A stretch of DNA of 64,000 nt, taken from Dasypus novemcinctus (taxonomy: Eukaryota; Chordata; Mammalia; Cingulata; Dasypodidae). This document shows, in pieces, positions 31,848-44,290 of this stretch; within the stretch, counting starts at the first letter, position 1, and every line of letters starts with the position of its first letter. A model generated the notes under the pieces. It did no database searches, had not been told where the DNA came from, and saw only the letters and a program-made list of their open reading frames with translations. The stretch lies in assembly GCF_030445035.2 (NCBI RefSeq), contig NC_080683.1, positions 116,359,225 through 116,423,224 on the forward strand, in the 5' to 3' direction. Position numbers and translations under genes: made by a program.

Positions 31848-34800
31848 TTTGAACATAGCAACCTGTTAATTTACCTAAAATAATGATTCACCTGAATGGA
31901 AAGATCTTGCATTTCAATTATTCTACTTCCTGTGTATCTCCATGGGAAAGATAAACTAATTAAAAAAACATGAGTTGATGAGTATTTGCAAATAGAGGTC
32001 CCCATAACAGTTAGACACAAAACCATGTAAATATTATGTATCCTTAAGACCTGACATCTAGCCATATGTGCCTACATTATTTAGTTAGTCTTTTACAGTG
32101 TTGGCAAAGCTCAGAAGTTACATAATTCTGAGGTTCAGTGAATATTTAGTTGGAAACTGTTTCTATCTCAGTTGATAAATACCAAAAGCCTCCAAATGAT
32201 GACAAGCATATGATCACAACAGGGGGAGCCGCTGCTAAGGGCTGCTAAGGGTTGGGGGTCTGGGAGTGAGAGCGCCGGGCTCTGGTGGCTGGCAGAGGCA
32301 GGAAAAGCCTCTCCACTGTGTCGGGGATGTCCTAGGACCTTCTCTCCTCTTCAGGGTCTCCCAGGAGTCTGAGCAGGTGTGAATGGCAGACAGCCACCCT
32401 CTTCCTTAACCATCACAGCTACTTAGAACCTTAGAAAGTGACAATTCAAAAAAAAAAAAAAACCCTAAAGATCCACCTGTTTAGTACCTAGAACCCTTTC
32501 TAGAAGTTTTTCTTCCATGAGCACCAGAAATGCCATGATTTCAGAAGGTAATATCAATACCAGGGAATCAGTGGAATCATACTGTACCCATATAATCTCA
32601 GCTTAAAAATACAAACAAAATACAATTTTAGGCTGTCCTCTGCTGCAGAACAATAAATGCTTTTTGAAATATTTGCAAGTTTATCTAGCCCCGTTACAGC
32701 CTTCAAGGTCTCACAGTTAGAAACCACAGATCTCGTCAAAACTTTGATTTTACACAGGGGGAAACAAAAAATCTAGGGAAAGTGTGGAATTGAGAAGTGA
32801 AGGGCAAACTGAGATGAAAACTCAGTATTCTTCGCCCAACAGCCTATTTGCCTTTAAAAGAGGAATCTTCAAGAAATCAATTCATAAATGCACAGGCAAC
32901 ATATTTCCAGCAAACGAAACTCAGGCAGCCCTTAGCTCTATTTCCACAGATATTCCTAGCAACCCAGATGGCAAGTGCAAAGTGAAGGTCCTGGGAGCAG
33001 GGTGGGGAAAGGGCAGGGGAGAGAAGGAAAAGAGAAGGAAAATTTCATGTCCTCTATTGCTAAAATTTCCAATACAAGTCAAGCTGCCAAGTGTTTATGG
33101 AGGATTTGCTATCTGCTGGGCATTCTTCAAGGTGCCGGAGACACAGACAGATTAGATGTGGGCTTTACTTAGGCACTCAAAATCCAGGATAGGAGCTTGG
33201 TTTATTTACCAATTTGTTTAATTGTTTGCTTATCTTCTAGAAAACCTCACAAGTGGGATGAAAATATTTTACGAGAGCAAAGTCCCAAATCGCTGGGCAA
33301 GAGGGGCTAACACCTCAGGGCCTCTCAGAATGTTTCTTGTGGCCAGAATCATTGGAAGCAGTTTACCTCAGCTGGGAGCAGCCCCTGTCCTTCCCAGAGA
33401 CCAGGCTATTTTTAGCTTAGATTGGATAATCTTCCTTGCCATTCATTCTTTGCCAAGGTCCCAGCTGCTTTGTGTTTGTTCACATCAATATCTTATTAAC
33501 CTCTAGTCAGCATTTCAAAAAAATGCAAAGCTTTCCCAGTTTACCCTTTGCAGTATTACAGTACAGTGATAGTTTAAGCATTTACCTAAAAGTAGGCTCA
33601 GTTGCATTCACTCATCATTTACTGAATGCTTAAACATGACAAGTCCTTGGGACATACCAACAAGCAAAATTGAAAAGATCCCTGTCCTTGGGGAACCTGT
33701 ACGCTAGTGACAAATTATAATAAAAATCCAAAATAATGGAGGCTCAAACAAGATAAAAAATTTCCTCTCATGTAAAATATGTTCAGACTTAGTCAGGGAT
33801 CTCATTTCTTCATAGTTTCTTCTTTCTCAACCTTATCTCACTGCTTTCATCCTCAGGGTCACCACATACGTGATGAGAAAATGGCTGTTGTAGTCTGGCC
33901 ATTACATCCGTATTCCAGGCAGCAGGAAGGAGGTAGGTGCCGGTGAAAGGAACTGCCTGCCTGCTAAGTCAGGTCTTTAAAATAGCTTTTCCCAGAAACC
34001 TCATATAGCTATGTCTACTTACCAAGGGGATATCTGCCAGGGATTCTGGGAGTTACAACTTTATACCTAAGCACATATATGCATCCATTAATGTGGGGTT
34101 TTATTACATATATAAATCTTAACTTTATGTATTTTACTATCACCCATCTTTAGATTTTTAGAGTGCATTTTATCCTATAAAGATGGTTATGGTTTAAGGA
34201 GTGTGAACTATAAGCTGTCACTCTTTCCATTGTATAAAACCCACATAATCTGCAAATTCCTTAATGTATTTGTAATCCAGACAAGAAGATCTCCATTGAT
34301 CTCTGAGAGGTCAAGTTTGGTTCAGGAAAGATGCTGCCCTTGATTCCTTGGCGTCTTGGGAATACAGTTAAGGCAGAGAGGTGAGAGACGCCAACTGATG
34401 CTCCCTCGTGGTCCTCTCTGCTGTCCCCTACAGGCGAGGCAAGGAAGAGCCCTGCAGTCAAAGGCACTGGACAATAGTGGAAAGAGGGCCACACAGCTGG
34501 GTGAGACTCCGTCACTCTGTCAGGCAACTGAGACTGCCCTTTCCTTGTCCTTGTTTTCCTAATGGTAAAATGAAGGTGGTTAAACTCAATGGTAGTCACA
34601 ACAGTTTATTCAACTGTTAGTTGAAACAATAACTAACTTCTGAGTTTGCTATGTTTATATCTTATTTTTGTCTTAGAAAGAATTTTGGCCGAAGACAGCA
34701 TATATCAACAAAAGCAATAGCTTCTTTTCTAGTTGTCCTGACATAAGGTAGCACAGAAAGCCACATTCTAAAAGAGTTTCTTCATAATTGCAGGGACACA

Positions 34801-35189
34801 GGCAAGCAAGCTACACATGCTATATGTTAGTTTCATGCCTCAAAATTGCCTCCTTACTTTTTGGCCTGAATTTTTCAAATGGATGGCTGTGCTGACAATA
34901 AGACCAGGTGACCGCTCCATGTGCTGTCCTTTGCCTACTTGCTGTTCTAGTTGTTAGATTCAATGGCCTGAAAAATGAAAGCCAAGCTTCCTTTCAAAGG
35001 GGACATGACCGTAATAGATCCCAAGTCGTTGAACACTTGCTTTTCAGTATTATTTCATCAGAGCAACAGTTTATTACTAACTAACGATGACTCAGTAATA
35101 GTAACAACACACCTGTGTCTTTCTAGTTTAGGCACTGAATCTACTTTTTCACATAGGGTATCCTAACCAGAAGGGCAGGCAAGAAAGAG
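31848..35189. other. Intergenic, mostly unique sequence
   Basis: No gene is recognised in this 3.3 kb. A weak ancient-repeat signal occurs near 33595-33720 ('catttactgaatgcttaaac' then 'ccctgtccttggggaacctg', the usual order in an old LINE2/SINE-type repeat). A 13-base A-run lies at about 32449. A 123-codon plus-strand frame (32784-33155) has no recognisable domain. Confidence 0.4.
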
Positions 35190-35400
35190 CTCTAAACTTC
35201 ACTGAGTACTTACCTTGTGCCTGATGTAATACTGGGCCCTTTTCTTAATTCTGCTTGTAAACATTCCCAAAAGATCACTCTTAACACCCATTCACAGATA
35301 AGGGTGAAGCAAAGTCAATTGCCCAAGTTTGCACTCATTGTTAGTGATGGAGCCTGGATTTAAAGTTGGATCTAGTAAGCTCCAAGGCCTGTTTCTCAGC
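35190..35400 (-). mobile_element. MIR SINE, minus strand
   Basis: Long MIR match in reverse orientation: 'ttcactgagtacttaccttg', 'attcacagataagggtgaag', 'attgcccaagtttgcac' and 'tgatggagcctggatttaaa'. Confidence 0.65.
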
Positions 35401-35882
35401 GGTATCATTTGGGGTAAAACTGAATATATGTAATTTTAAGATTAGGAACGTTCTGCATGAGATAGAACTAAGTGTGGCTATGAAATGGTCATTAAGATAT
35501 ATATATTTAATTGATAGTATATGCATTGGGCATAAAATTAAGAAAGTGAAAAAAGTATACAGTGATGAGTCTTCATTCCATCTTGACCGCTAGTGTCCCC
35601 ATTCTTCTTCCCGGAAGTAACCACTGTGGCCAGTTTCCTGTGCTTCCTCCAGAGATAGTCTATGAATGGACAAGCAGGACAATGCACACTCACACACAGA
35701 GTCTGAAACACAAATGGTGGCAGAGTATAAACACTGTTTTATGCTTTGCTTTTTACTAGCCAACAATATCCTTCTCTCCAAGGAGTGGGACTGAAAGGAG
35801 TGAGAGGGAGCAAACTTCCCATTCTATACTCCTTGGAATTTTACCATGTGCAGTTACTTTTTTCATTTAAAAAGAACAAAGA

Positions 35883-36260
35883 GGGAAACGGACTTGGCCC
35901 AGTGGTTAGGGCGTCCGTCTACCACATGGGAGGTCCGCGGTTCAAACCCCGGGCCTCCTTGACCCGTGTGGAGCTGGCCCCTGCGCAGTGCTGATGCGCA
36001 CAAGGAGTGCCCTGCCACGCAGGGGTGTCCCCCGCGTAGGGGAGCCCCACGCGCAAGGAGTATGCCCTGCAAGGAGAGCCGCCCAGCGTGTAAGAGAGTG
36101 CAGCCTGCCCAGGAATGGCGCCGCCCACACTTCCCGTGCCGCTGACGACAACAGAAGCAGACAAAGAAACAAGACGCAGCAAATAGACACAGAGATCAGA
36201 CAACTGGGGGAAGGAGGGGAAATAAATAAATAAATAAATCTTTAAAAAAAAATAAAAAAT
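35883..36260 (+). mobile_element. DAS SINE, short form, 14-base target duplication
   Basis: Flanked by 'aaaaagaacaaaga' at 35869-35882 and 36261-36274. Near-consensus head 'ggacttggcccagtggttag'. Same short body as the copies at 29777 and 38947. Confidence 0.94.
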
Positions 36261-36274
36261 AAAAAGAACAAAGA

Positions 36275-37269
36275 AATTTCTACATATTCTTAATATTTGG
36301 ATGAAGACCTTAAGTCAAGTAGTAAGATTTTAAAGAAAATCAGCTCAAGGGCAATTTTCTCCTCTTTTAATTTTCTGGCATCATTTACTTTGTACTTCTT
36401 GAGGAGTGTGATTCTCAGCAACGTTTACTTTCTGAATGAAGCTTTCGATTGTGTTAAGCTACCTAAAATCCAGTTACCACTAAAAGGAAGTGTTATTTGT
36501 CTACAAAATATAATCCAAGTTTGGGGATAAAGCTTGGCTACCACCTAGTGGTCTTATTTTTGAATAAAAATAACTCCAATTCTAAGAATATTTGTTTATA
36601 ACAAGTTTTGGAGTCACAGAATATTAAGAGATGAAAAGGTCCTGAATCTGTTACACTTACTCTACAGATGAGAAAACAAAGTACCAAAATAGTAAAGCAA
36701 CTTGTCCAAAACACAAAGCCAGAGCTCCCGATCCTGCTTTCTCCATTAGAAAATGCCTTTATAATAGTTACCTTATCAAAATTGTGCTCACTGAATTTGC
36801 CACAGGAAAGATGACCTGTATGAAAGCCCCTAAAAGGGGTGAAATAAGAAAAGTAATTATAGTCCTTGCCACCTGTAATATATGCAGGGTTTTTTTTTTC
36901 AAATTTGGAAGTTAAGTGTCAGATAAGTTAGAATTTCAGGAAGAACGCAACCTTGGAGAATTCGAAAGAGGGTAGAGACTTGGCTCATGGGATAGGAAGG
37001 GGAAGATTTCTCCTGCATCAGGGACAGCATTAGAGAGCATCCAGAAAAGGCAGCGGGAGTTGGGAACAAAAGAAGGTTTCAGAAGAAGTCTGTCTGTAAA
37101 TAAGACGGCTGAGGGGGATTTAGTTTCATTTTTTAACTTCTTGAAAATTTACTCTCTGAAGGGTAGTAGAGAATAATGGCCAACTTTCGTATACTGAATT
37201 AGGTCAACAGCATGCATTTGCATTTTCAATTTACTTAAGAATATTAATGGCCATTTTTTTTTTTGTCCT
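36275..37269. other. Intergenic, unique sequence with one MIR
   Basis: Apart from a minus-strand MIR at about 36611-36775 ('ctctacagatgagaaaacaa', 'gcaacttgtccaaaacac'), nothing is recognised. Confidence 0.45.
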
Positions 37270-38037
37270 AGATATTTAAAACTTTTTAAGTAATTTCAGA
37301 CCTACAGAAAAGTTGCAAAAATATAGTTCAAAGAAACACCATATGCCCTTCACACGGATTCCCCAAATGTTAACATTTTATCATACTTGCTTTATCATTC
37401 TCTCTCTATATATAAATGTTTAATAGTAAATTGCAGATGTGGCACCTTTTTACTTCTAAATAGCTCAGTGTCTATTTCTTAAAAAGAAGAACGCTCTCTT
37501 AAATAACCACAGTAGCCACAGTGCAGTGATCAAAATCAGGAAATTTACAGTGATCTAATACTATTACCTAACTGCAGACCTTATTCAACTTTTGCCAGTG
37601 ATCCTCTAAAGTCCCTCATAGCAAAGGAAAAGTAATTTCCTAGTCCAGATTCCAATTCAGGACCGTAGGCTGCATCTAATCAGCAAGAGTTCTTCAGACT
37701 TCTTTTATCCTTCCTGACCTTGGCATTCTTGAAGAGTACAGGCCAGTTGTTTGGCCGAATGTCCTGTTTGGGTTTGTCTGATGTTTCCTCATGATCTGCA
37801 TTCCTCAAGTTATGCAGTTTGGGCAGAAATGCCATAAAAGTAGAGTTGTGTTCTAAGTAGCACAGCCTATGAGACAGCACCTGGGGTCCCTGTATGCCGG
37901 GGGCCTCAGATGGTGTTTGTCAGATTTCTTCACTGTAAATTGACTGCTTTTCTCTTTGCAACTGTAAGTGTCTTGTGCGGAGATACTTTGAGACTATTTA
38001 AATTTCTTGTTTCTCTCACACTTTCTCTCACTAGTTT

Positions 38038-38642
38038 TGAAGCAGGCTAGTAAGACAGGGAATCAATAGATGGATCTAGAACCTGGCAGAGAGTCCTCGT
38101 GGACATCAGTAATCCCCAAGAGGGCTGCTGGAGACCCTCCCCAAGATCCTGCCATTCAGTACAAGATTTCCTCCAGAAGCCAGGAGAAGCCCCGGATATT
38201 CCTCAAGGGCCCTCATGCGGGACTGATGGGTGGGGCGATCAATCAAAACAGTGAACAGCTGGAACTCCTCCCCTGCCACTAGCAAAGGGGTGGAATAACT
38301 GATAGTTCAAAAAGCAGGCACAAGGCCAGAACTCGCTCTCTCTTGCCTTTGAACCCCTGTTCCTGCCTTCTGCGCCCAGCTCTCACCGTTTTTCCCCTCC
38401 CGTGGTCAACACGCAAGCAAAACCTGGGCATTTATTATCTAAAACGGGGAATTGTGCTATATAAATCAGTCCACTTTATCATTTTTCAGCCCCTTCCTCT
38501 CTACCTGGGACCCATGATCTATTATTTTCTCCCATTTCTTTTCCCTCCCTACCTTAAAAAATTACTGGCCTAACTCAACCTGATGTGCTCTTGAAATTCA
38601 TTTCTGCAGCAGAGTCAAGAACCTAGACAAAATCCAGTAACA
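38038..38642 (+). mobile_element. Solo LTR fossil, ERV1-like, 4-base target duplication
   Basis: It starts TG (tgaagcaggc) and ends CA (ccagtaaca), about 605 bases. 'gttt' flanks both sides (38034-38037 and 38643-38646). The L1M sequence resumes exactly after it. A TATA-like 'gctatataaatc' lies near 38456. No internal virus genes are present. Confidence 0.7.
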
Positions 38643-38767
38643 GTTTTGACATCTGTTGAGGATGCCTATCTAAAGTGATTATTACTATGGTGATTGCTAA
38701 ACGACTATCTTCCAACCTTAGCATTTTTTTCTACCTTTATTTACTGGAATGATCAGCATTCTCCAGG

Positions 38768-39560
38768 GGTCTCCAGAGAAACAAGACCATTAGGAGATTA
38801 TTGGTTTATTTCAAGGAATTGGTTATTTCAAGGAATTGACATATTCCTTATTTCAAGGAGTTGGCTCACGTGATTGTGGCAAGTCCCAAATCTTTAGGGG
38901 AGGCTGGCAGGCTGGAAACGGAGGCAGGAGTTGATGCTTCAGTCTTTTTTTTTTTTAAAGATTTATTTATTTATTTAATTCCCCACCCCCAGTTGTCTGT
39001 TCTCTGTGTCTATTTGCTGCGTCTTGTTTCTTTGTCCGCTTCTGTTGTCGTCAGCGGCACAGGAAGTGTGGGCGGCACCATTCCTGGGCAGGCTGCACTT
39101 TCTTTCCCGCTGGGCAGCTCTCCTTACAGGTGCACTCCTTGCGCGTGGGACTCCCCTACGCGGGGGACACCCCTGCGTGGCGCGGCACTCCCTGCACGCA
39201 TCAGCACTGCGCATGGGCCAGCTCCACACGGGTCAAGGAGGCCCGGGGTTTGAACCGCGGACCTCCCATGTGGTAGACGGACACCCTAACCACTGGGCCA
39301 AGTCTGTTTCCCGATGCTTCAGTCTTGATGTACAATTTCTTCTTCTCCTGGAAACCTCATTTTTTCTCTTAAAGCCTTCAACTGATTGGATGACGCCCAC
39401 CCATAAATATTCTTGAGACTAATCTCCTTTATGTAAAGCCATCTGACTTTTATGTTAACCACATCTACAAAAACCTTCACAGCAACACCTGGACTAGGGG
39501 CTGAATAAATAAGTGGATGCTAAGACCCAGCCAAGTTGACACATAAAATTAACCATCATT
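38768..39560 (-). mobile_element. ERVL-type LTR fossil, minus strand, hosting a DAS SINE
   Basis: Left part 'ggtctccagagaaacaagac' with 'gttggctcacgtgattgtgg'; right part 'caactgattggatgacgccc' and 'gttgacacataaaattaacc'. Same family as 16040 and 46098. A short internal tandem repeat of 'ttatttcaaggaattgg' lies at 38804-38868. Confidence 0.55.
38947..39312 (-). mobile_element. DAS SINE, short form, minus strand, 14-base target duplication
   Basis: Flanked by 'gatgcttcagtctt' at 38933-38946 and 39313-39326. It reads in reverse from a T-run to 'gggccaagtctgtttccc' and has the short-form 'cttctgttgtcgtcagcgg' body. Confidence 0.94.
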
Positions 39561-39870
39561 CTATGGTGATTGTCATATGATGATCTTCTAATTTTATCAT
39601 TTCTTTTACCTCTATTAACTGGAATTCCACTGTAAGAAAAAGCGTTGTCATCCCTCCCATTACTGACTTATTCATATCAGTATGGTATTGCAGGTTATTT
39701 TATTCAATAGATTCTAATCTGTAGCTATCAATATTTTAATTGGTCCAGATTTGGCCAGGGAGAGCCCCCTCCACCAGCTTCCTATATTCTTTGGAGTCTC
39801 CATCATTGTTTTGTGTGTTCTTCCTTACTTCCTAGCATAGAGAGTAAGCATATTCCAGCTCTGCCATTAC

Positions 39871-40649
39871 GTTTTAATATCCTTACACGAAATAAACCTT
39901 TTTTTAAGCTCTTAAAATAAGTATTTATTTAGCTCTGACCAATGCTGACTATAGCATCATGATCAAAACATTAAATAAAGTGCTCTGTCTCCTCCCCAGG
40001 CCTTGTGCAGCGGCCCCTCCTGGAGGGCAGCAGGAGGGCAGGTTAGCAGTTTCCATCCCGCTGGCAGGTACAGGCACTCATGGCCAGGTAGCTTCTTGGA
40101 CCTGGCGTCTTTCTCTGTTACTGTCAGTCCAAAGAACCTGAGCGTCCTGCTCTGCCCTTATTCAGTTTGGACGATGCAGATAAAATTGGAATTTAAGTGG
40201 TCTGTGTCCGCAAAGTGGAGTGACTGCAGCCTTCACGTTGACACCGATTCAGGAGCTCACACATCATTTTATGCCACCTTTGAACACACAACAAACACTT
40301 GGGGGATTCAAGAAAGGGACAGCAAAGTATGTCCCTTGTCTCAGCTTGGCCCAAGAGCAAGGGACATGTAAACAGACAACATGTCCCCCTCAAACTCCTG
40401 GGATGGTGAAAGTCAGTCCTACTTTATCAGTGTTTATTTGCTGATAAAAATGGAGCCTAACCCTGGAATCCAGTTCCCAGCTATAACTCATAGAACTGAT
40501 AGTAAGAACCAGACTGGAGCCCGGGGTCAGACCCTGTGCTCTCACCACTTTGCCGTGTGACATACTCAGTTCTGGTCTTCCCGGCGTCTGGATGAAGAAG
40601 CCGTGCAATTCTGAAGCCTTCACGTGAGGCGTCGATGTTGCAGGAATGA
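39871..40649. other. Intergenic, unique sequence
   Basis: A 122-codon plus-strand open frame (40003-40371) overlaps others and shows no family feature. No repeat is recognised. Confidence 0.4.
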
Positions 40650-40813
40650 TGCCCTTATTTATTTATTTATTTAAATTTTTAAATTTATTTCTCTCCCCTT
40701 CCCCTGCCTCCAGTTGTCTGCTCTCTTTGTCCATTCACTATGTGTTTTTCTGTGACCGCTTCTATCCTTATCAGGGGCACCGGGAATCTGTTTCTCTCTG
40801 TTGCATCTTCTGA
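40650..40813 (-). mobile_element. DAS SINE, strongly 5'-truncated, minus strand
   Basis: Only the 3' third of the element is present: (TTTA)n tail, 'cagttgtctgctctctttgt', then 'ccgcttctatccttatcagg' to about 40813. It closely resembles the truncated copy at 7981. Confidence 0.85.
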
Positions 40814-40873
40814 GGGAGAAGACACTCCAGGGAAAAACCACCTGCGTTTCTATGACAATTAAATAGGGGTATC

Positions 40874-41298
40874 GGGAAGTGGACTTGGTCCAATGGATAG
40901 GGCGTCTGACTACCACATGGAGGTCCGCGGTTCAAACCCCGGGTCTCCTTGACCCGTGTGGAGCTGGCCCATGCACAGTGCTGATGCGTGCAAGGAGTGC
41001 CGTGCCATACAGGGGCGTCCCCCACGTAGGGGAGCCCCATGCACAAGGAGTGCGCCCTGCATGGAGAGCCGCCCCACGTGAAAAAAAGCGCGGCCTGCCC
41101 AGGAGTGGAGCTGCACACACGGAGAGCTGACGCAGTAAGATGACACAACAAAAAGAGACATAGATTTCCTGGTGCCGCTGACAAGAATGCAAACGGACAC
41201 AGAAGAACAATATAGCGAATGGACACAGAGAGTAGATAATGAGAGGTGGGAGGAAGGGGAGAGAAAGAAATAAAAAATAAATCTTAAAAAAAAAAATG
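40874..41298 (+). mobile_element. DAS SINE, full-length type, last copy in the window
   Basis: Head 'gggaagtggacttggtccaa', B box 'cggttcaaaccccggg', body with 'agatgacacaacaaaaagag' and A-rich tail. No further DAS copy occurs between here and the end of the window. Confidence 0.9.
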
Positions 41299-41489
41299 TG
41301 GTGGGACCCTAGAAGGGACAGGAAGCCTTATCCCAAACATGAAGAGACCAAATTATCTTTTAACCTGGGGGTGGGTGGGGACAGGGATTCAGTCGTAGAA
41401 GAAAATAAAGAAATGCACATTTCTTGCCTACTTGAGTTTGTGCTAGCAAAGTCTTATTTGGCATGAGAGTTGCCTTTTTTCTTGCATGT

Positions 41490-41580
41490 CTATAGTGCGC
41501 CAGGCTCTGTAATAGATATTTCATCTTATTTATTTTGAATTCCTAAGAACTCCGTGGAGTCCTATTCCCAATATAGGACC
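41490..41580 (-). mobile_element. MIR SINE fragment, minus strand
   Basis: 'agtgcgccaggctctgtaat' followed by 'tcctaagaactccgtggagt' matches the distal MIR part in reverse orientation. Confidence 0.5.
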
Positions 41581-41644
41581 CACCCTCTTATTTATCCATC
41601 CAAATATACATAGGAAAATAGTGTGCAAATCGCCCTAACTCAAG

Positions 41645-43720
41645 CTGTACTCTTTTTTTTTAAATTTTGCTGTGGCAACCTCTATTTTGCCATTTTATTT
41701 TTAAGTGTGTAATTCGGTGGTCTTAATTACTTCTACAGTGTGGTGCAACCATCACAACCATCTATTTCTCAATTTTTTTCTTCATCCCAAGTAAAAATTC
41801 TGTACTCATTAAGCAATAATTCTCCATTTTCCCCTCCCCACTGGCGCCTGGTAACCTCTAATCTACCTTGTGCCTATGTGAATTTACTTATTCATCTTTC
41901 TTATAAATGAAATCATACATTTGTACTTCTGTGTCTGGCTTATTTCACTCAACATGATGCCTTCAAGATTCATTCATGCTGTAGCATGCATCAGAACTTC
42001 ATTCCTTTTAATGGCTGAGTATTACTCCATTGTATGGAGGAACCACTTTTGTTTATCTGTTCATCTGCTGGTGAACAATTGGGTTGTTTCCAGCTCTGGC
42101 AATTGTGAATGATACAGCTATGAATATTGTCATGCAAGTGTTTGAGTTCCTGTTTTCAATACTTTTGGATATATACATATGAGTTCAATTGCCGGGTCAC
42201 TGGGTAATTTTATGTTTAATTTTTGAGTAACTACCAAACTGTCTCCACAGTGGCTGTACCAGTTTACATTCCTAACCAGCAGCACAGGAGACTCCTATGT
42301 CTCCACATCTTTGACACTTGTTATTTTCCTTTTTTTTGGATGCTAGCCTCTTAGTGGGTATGAAGTGGTATCTCTTTGTGGTTTTGATTTGCATTTTCTC
42401 TGGTTGGTCCTAAGTTGGAGGGAGGGGGAGAATTTGAGGAAGCTGCCAGTTATTGATCAAGTCCTGGTTATTTTGGGTCATTTGTTGCAGATTGTGGTTT
42501 GACCTCTTGGGCTGGTTGCTGTAGCTTTTTAGCTTCCTGGACTGACTATTGCAGGAAATGAGCTAGTATTTCCTGTTTATTGTCCATTTACATATTCAGT
42601 CTCACCTGACATTCTTTGGTGAGCCAAACCACATTCATGACCTCTGGTTTTTCAGGGGAATCTGTTGGAGAACAGGTAAATTTGCATGGAACACCCAGAG
42701 TGATAGCTCTCAGGATAACCTCCAGTTGTGCCTGCTTGAAGGTCCCACTTTCCCTCAGGCTGCTGAGCCTCACTGTAAATGCTCACTTTTCAGCCCATCA
42801 ACTTGTATTTGTAGCTAAGCACCTGCAGTTACTGTCAACCTCCTACTATGTGGAGCTTATAAATAGTTAGCCTTTATGGATATAACTTCCTTAGATGGCA
42901 ATCTGGACCTTGAGAGGGCTCTTCCTCTCAGTGCAAGATCCCACCTGAACCTTCCCACTTCTCTCTGCTTTTCTTCTCAGAATTACCAAGTCAATCTGCA
43001 TGGTAAGGACTTGGCTAAACATTGCCGTGGACCTGGGTGATGAGAAAATGGAAAGGATACTGGGACAGGAACAATGCAGTGGGACCCAGCCCTGCCCAGC
43101 ACTCCCCAACCAAAGGATGCTCCCAGAGCTCAGCCTCAGTCTTTTCCTGCAGCCCCGCCCCATTAGCCCCTGTGGTGTCACTGGTGGCCATTTGCATTTC
43201 CATCATGGCTAATGATGTTGAGCAACTTTTCATATGCTTATTGGCCATTTCTATTTCTTCTTTGGAAAAATGTCCATTCAGACCCTTTGCCCATGTTTCA
43301 GTTGGGTTGTTTGTCTTTTTCTTGCTGAGTTGTAGGAGTTCTTTATATATTCTCTTTGCTAAACCCTTAACAGATAAATAATTTTCAACTGCTTTCTCCC
43401 ATTCTATAGGTTGTCTTTTCAATTTCTTGAGAATGTTCTTGGGTGCACAAAAGTTTTAAATTTTAATGAAGTCTGATTTATCTATTTTTTCCTTTTGCTG
43501 CTCAATCTTTCGTTATCATGTGTGAGAATCCACTGCCAAATCCCAGGTTGTGAAGATTTTGCCCTATGTTTCCTTCTAAGAGCCTTATGGTTTTAGCTCT
43601 TACATTTAAATTGTGGAGCCATTTTGTATTAATTTTTGTAAATGGTGTGAGTTAAGGTTCCAACTTTATTCTTTTTTATGTGGAAATACAGTTGTCTGAG
43701 CACCATTTGGAAGAGACCAT
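41645..43720 (-). mobile_element. L1 ORF2 3' part, minus strand, with a foreign insert
   Basis: Typical reversed L1 blocks: 'ggctgagtattactccattg', 'caattgtgaatgatacagct', 'actgtctccacagtggctgt', 'ggtatctctttgtggttttg', and after the interruption 'gctaatgatgttgagcaact', 'ttctttggaaaaatgtccat' and 'gtctgagcaccatttgg'. It is 5'-truncated and inactive. Confidence 0.85.
42397..43189. mobile_element. Unidentified 0.79 kb insertion within L1
   Basis: The L1 sequence breaks after 'gatttgcattt' and resumes at 'catttgcatttcc', so 'atttgcattt' (42387-42396 and 43190-43199) flanks the insert. It has a TATA-like 'gcttataaatag' near 42857. It has no A-tail, no clear LTR termini and no coding sequence I recognise. 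It could be an unknown LTR or a retrocopy; the family is open. Confidence 0.5.
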
Positions 43721-43989
43721 AAATGTGTGAGTTTGAGCTGTATTTTTAAACACATATTGTTCTTATTAATCAATCTCACTCAACAAACTGCAGTGGAAGA
43801 CTTACTATGTGTGAGGCATTGGGCTAAGCACTGGGGATAGAAAATGAATGAGGTCTCAGAAGAACTCAAGAGATGAGGGAGTAAAACAGACAAGTGTATA
43901 TATGATTGCAATCCTATTAATCAACCCTGTTGATGAACAATGTTAAACTCCTTAGAGGCATGAATAAAAATCGGGTGGGGAGCATTGAA

Positions 43990-44290
43990 GAAGCTCTAAA
44001 GCTGATACTTTACTGGCTGTGTGGTCACCAGTGATACCACAGAGAAAGCCAAATTTGCCCCCCTAACCAATCACATAGGCTGCCTTACTCTTTTTTCCTC
44101 TATAAGGTTTCCCCCTCCTCTGCCTGCCCTTGAATCTCTGCCAAATGCAAGTGCTGGTGGTTGCCCCCGTTGCTATAGCAAGCTCGGATTAAATATCATT
44201 TATTTGTTCTCATTTGGGTGTTTATTTCCACTCAGGAAGGCAGATTCTTCGGGGATCCATTGGTGTGATCTGCTCTTTTAGACATCAGGG
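43990..44290 (+). mobile_element. Candidate LTR fossil
   Basis: A 'cctctataagg' TATA-like box (near 44098), a C/T-rich stretch and 'gctcggattaaatatcattt' resemble the R region and poly(A) signal of an LTR. Ends were not defined and the family is unknown. Confidence 0.35.

Larger units (their letters stand above)
37270..39870 (-). mobile_element. Ancient L1M 3' UTR, minus strand, interrupted twice
   Basis: Consecutive blocks of one L1M 3' UTR are visible: 'gacctacagaaaagttgcaa', 'gattccccaaatgttaacat', 'gttgaagagtaca'-like 'cttgaagagtacaggccagt', 'gggtttgtctgatgtttcct', 'gagatactttgagactattt' up to 38037, then 'cagatttggccagggagagc' near 39745. Between them sit an LTR fossil (38038-38642) and another LTR with a SINE in it (38768-39560). 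Confidence 0.65.
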
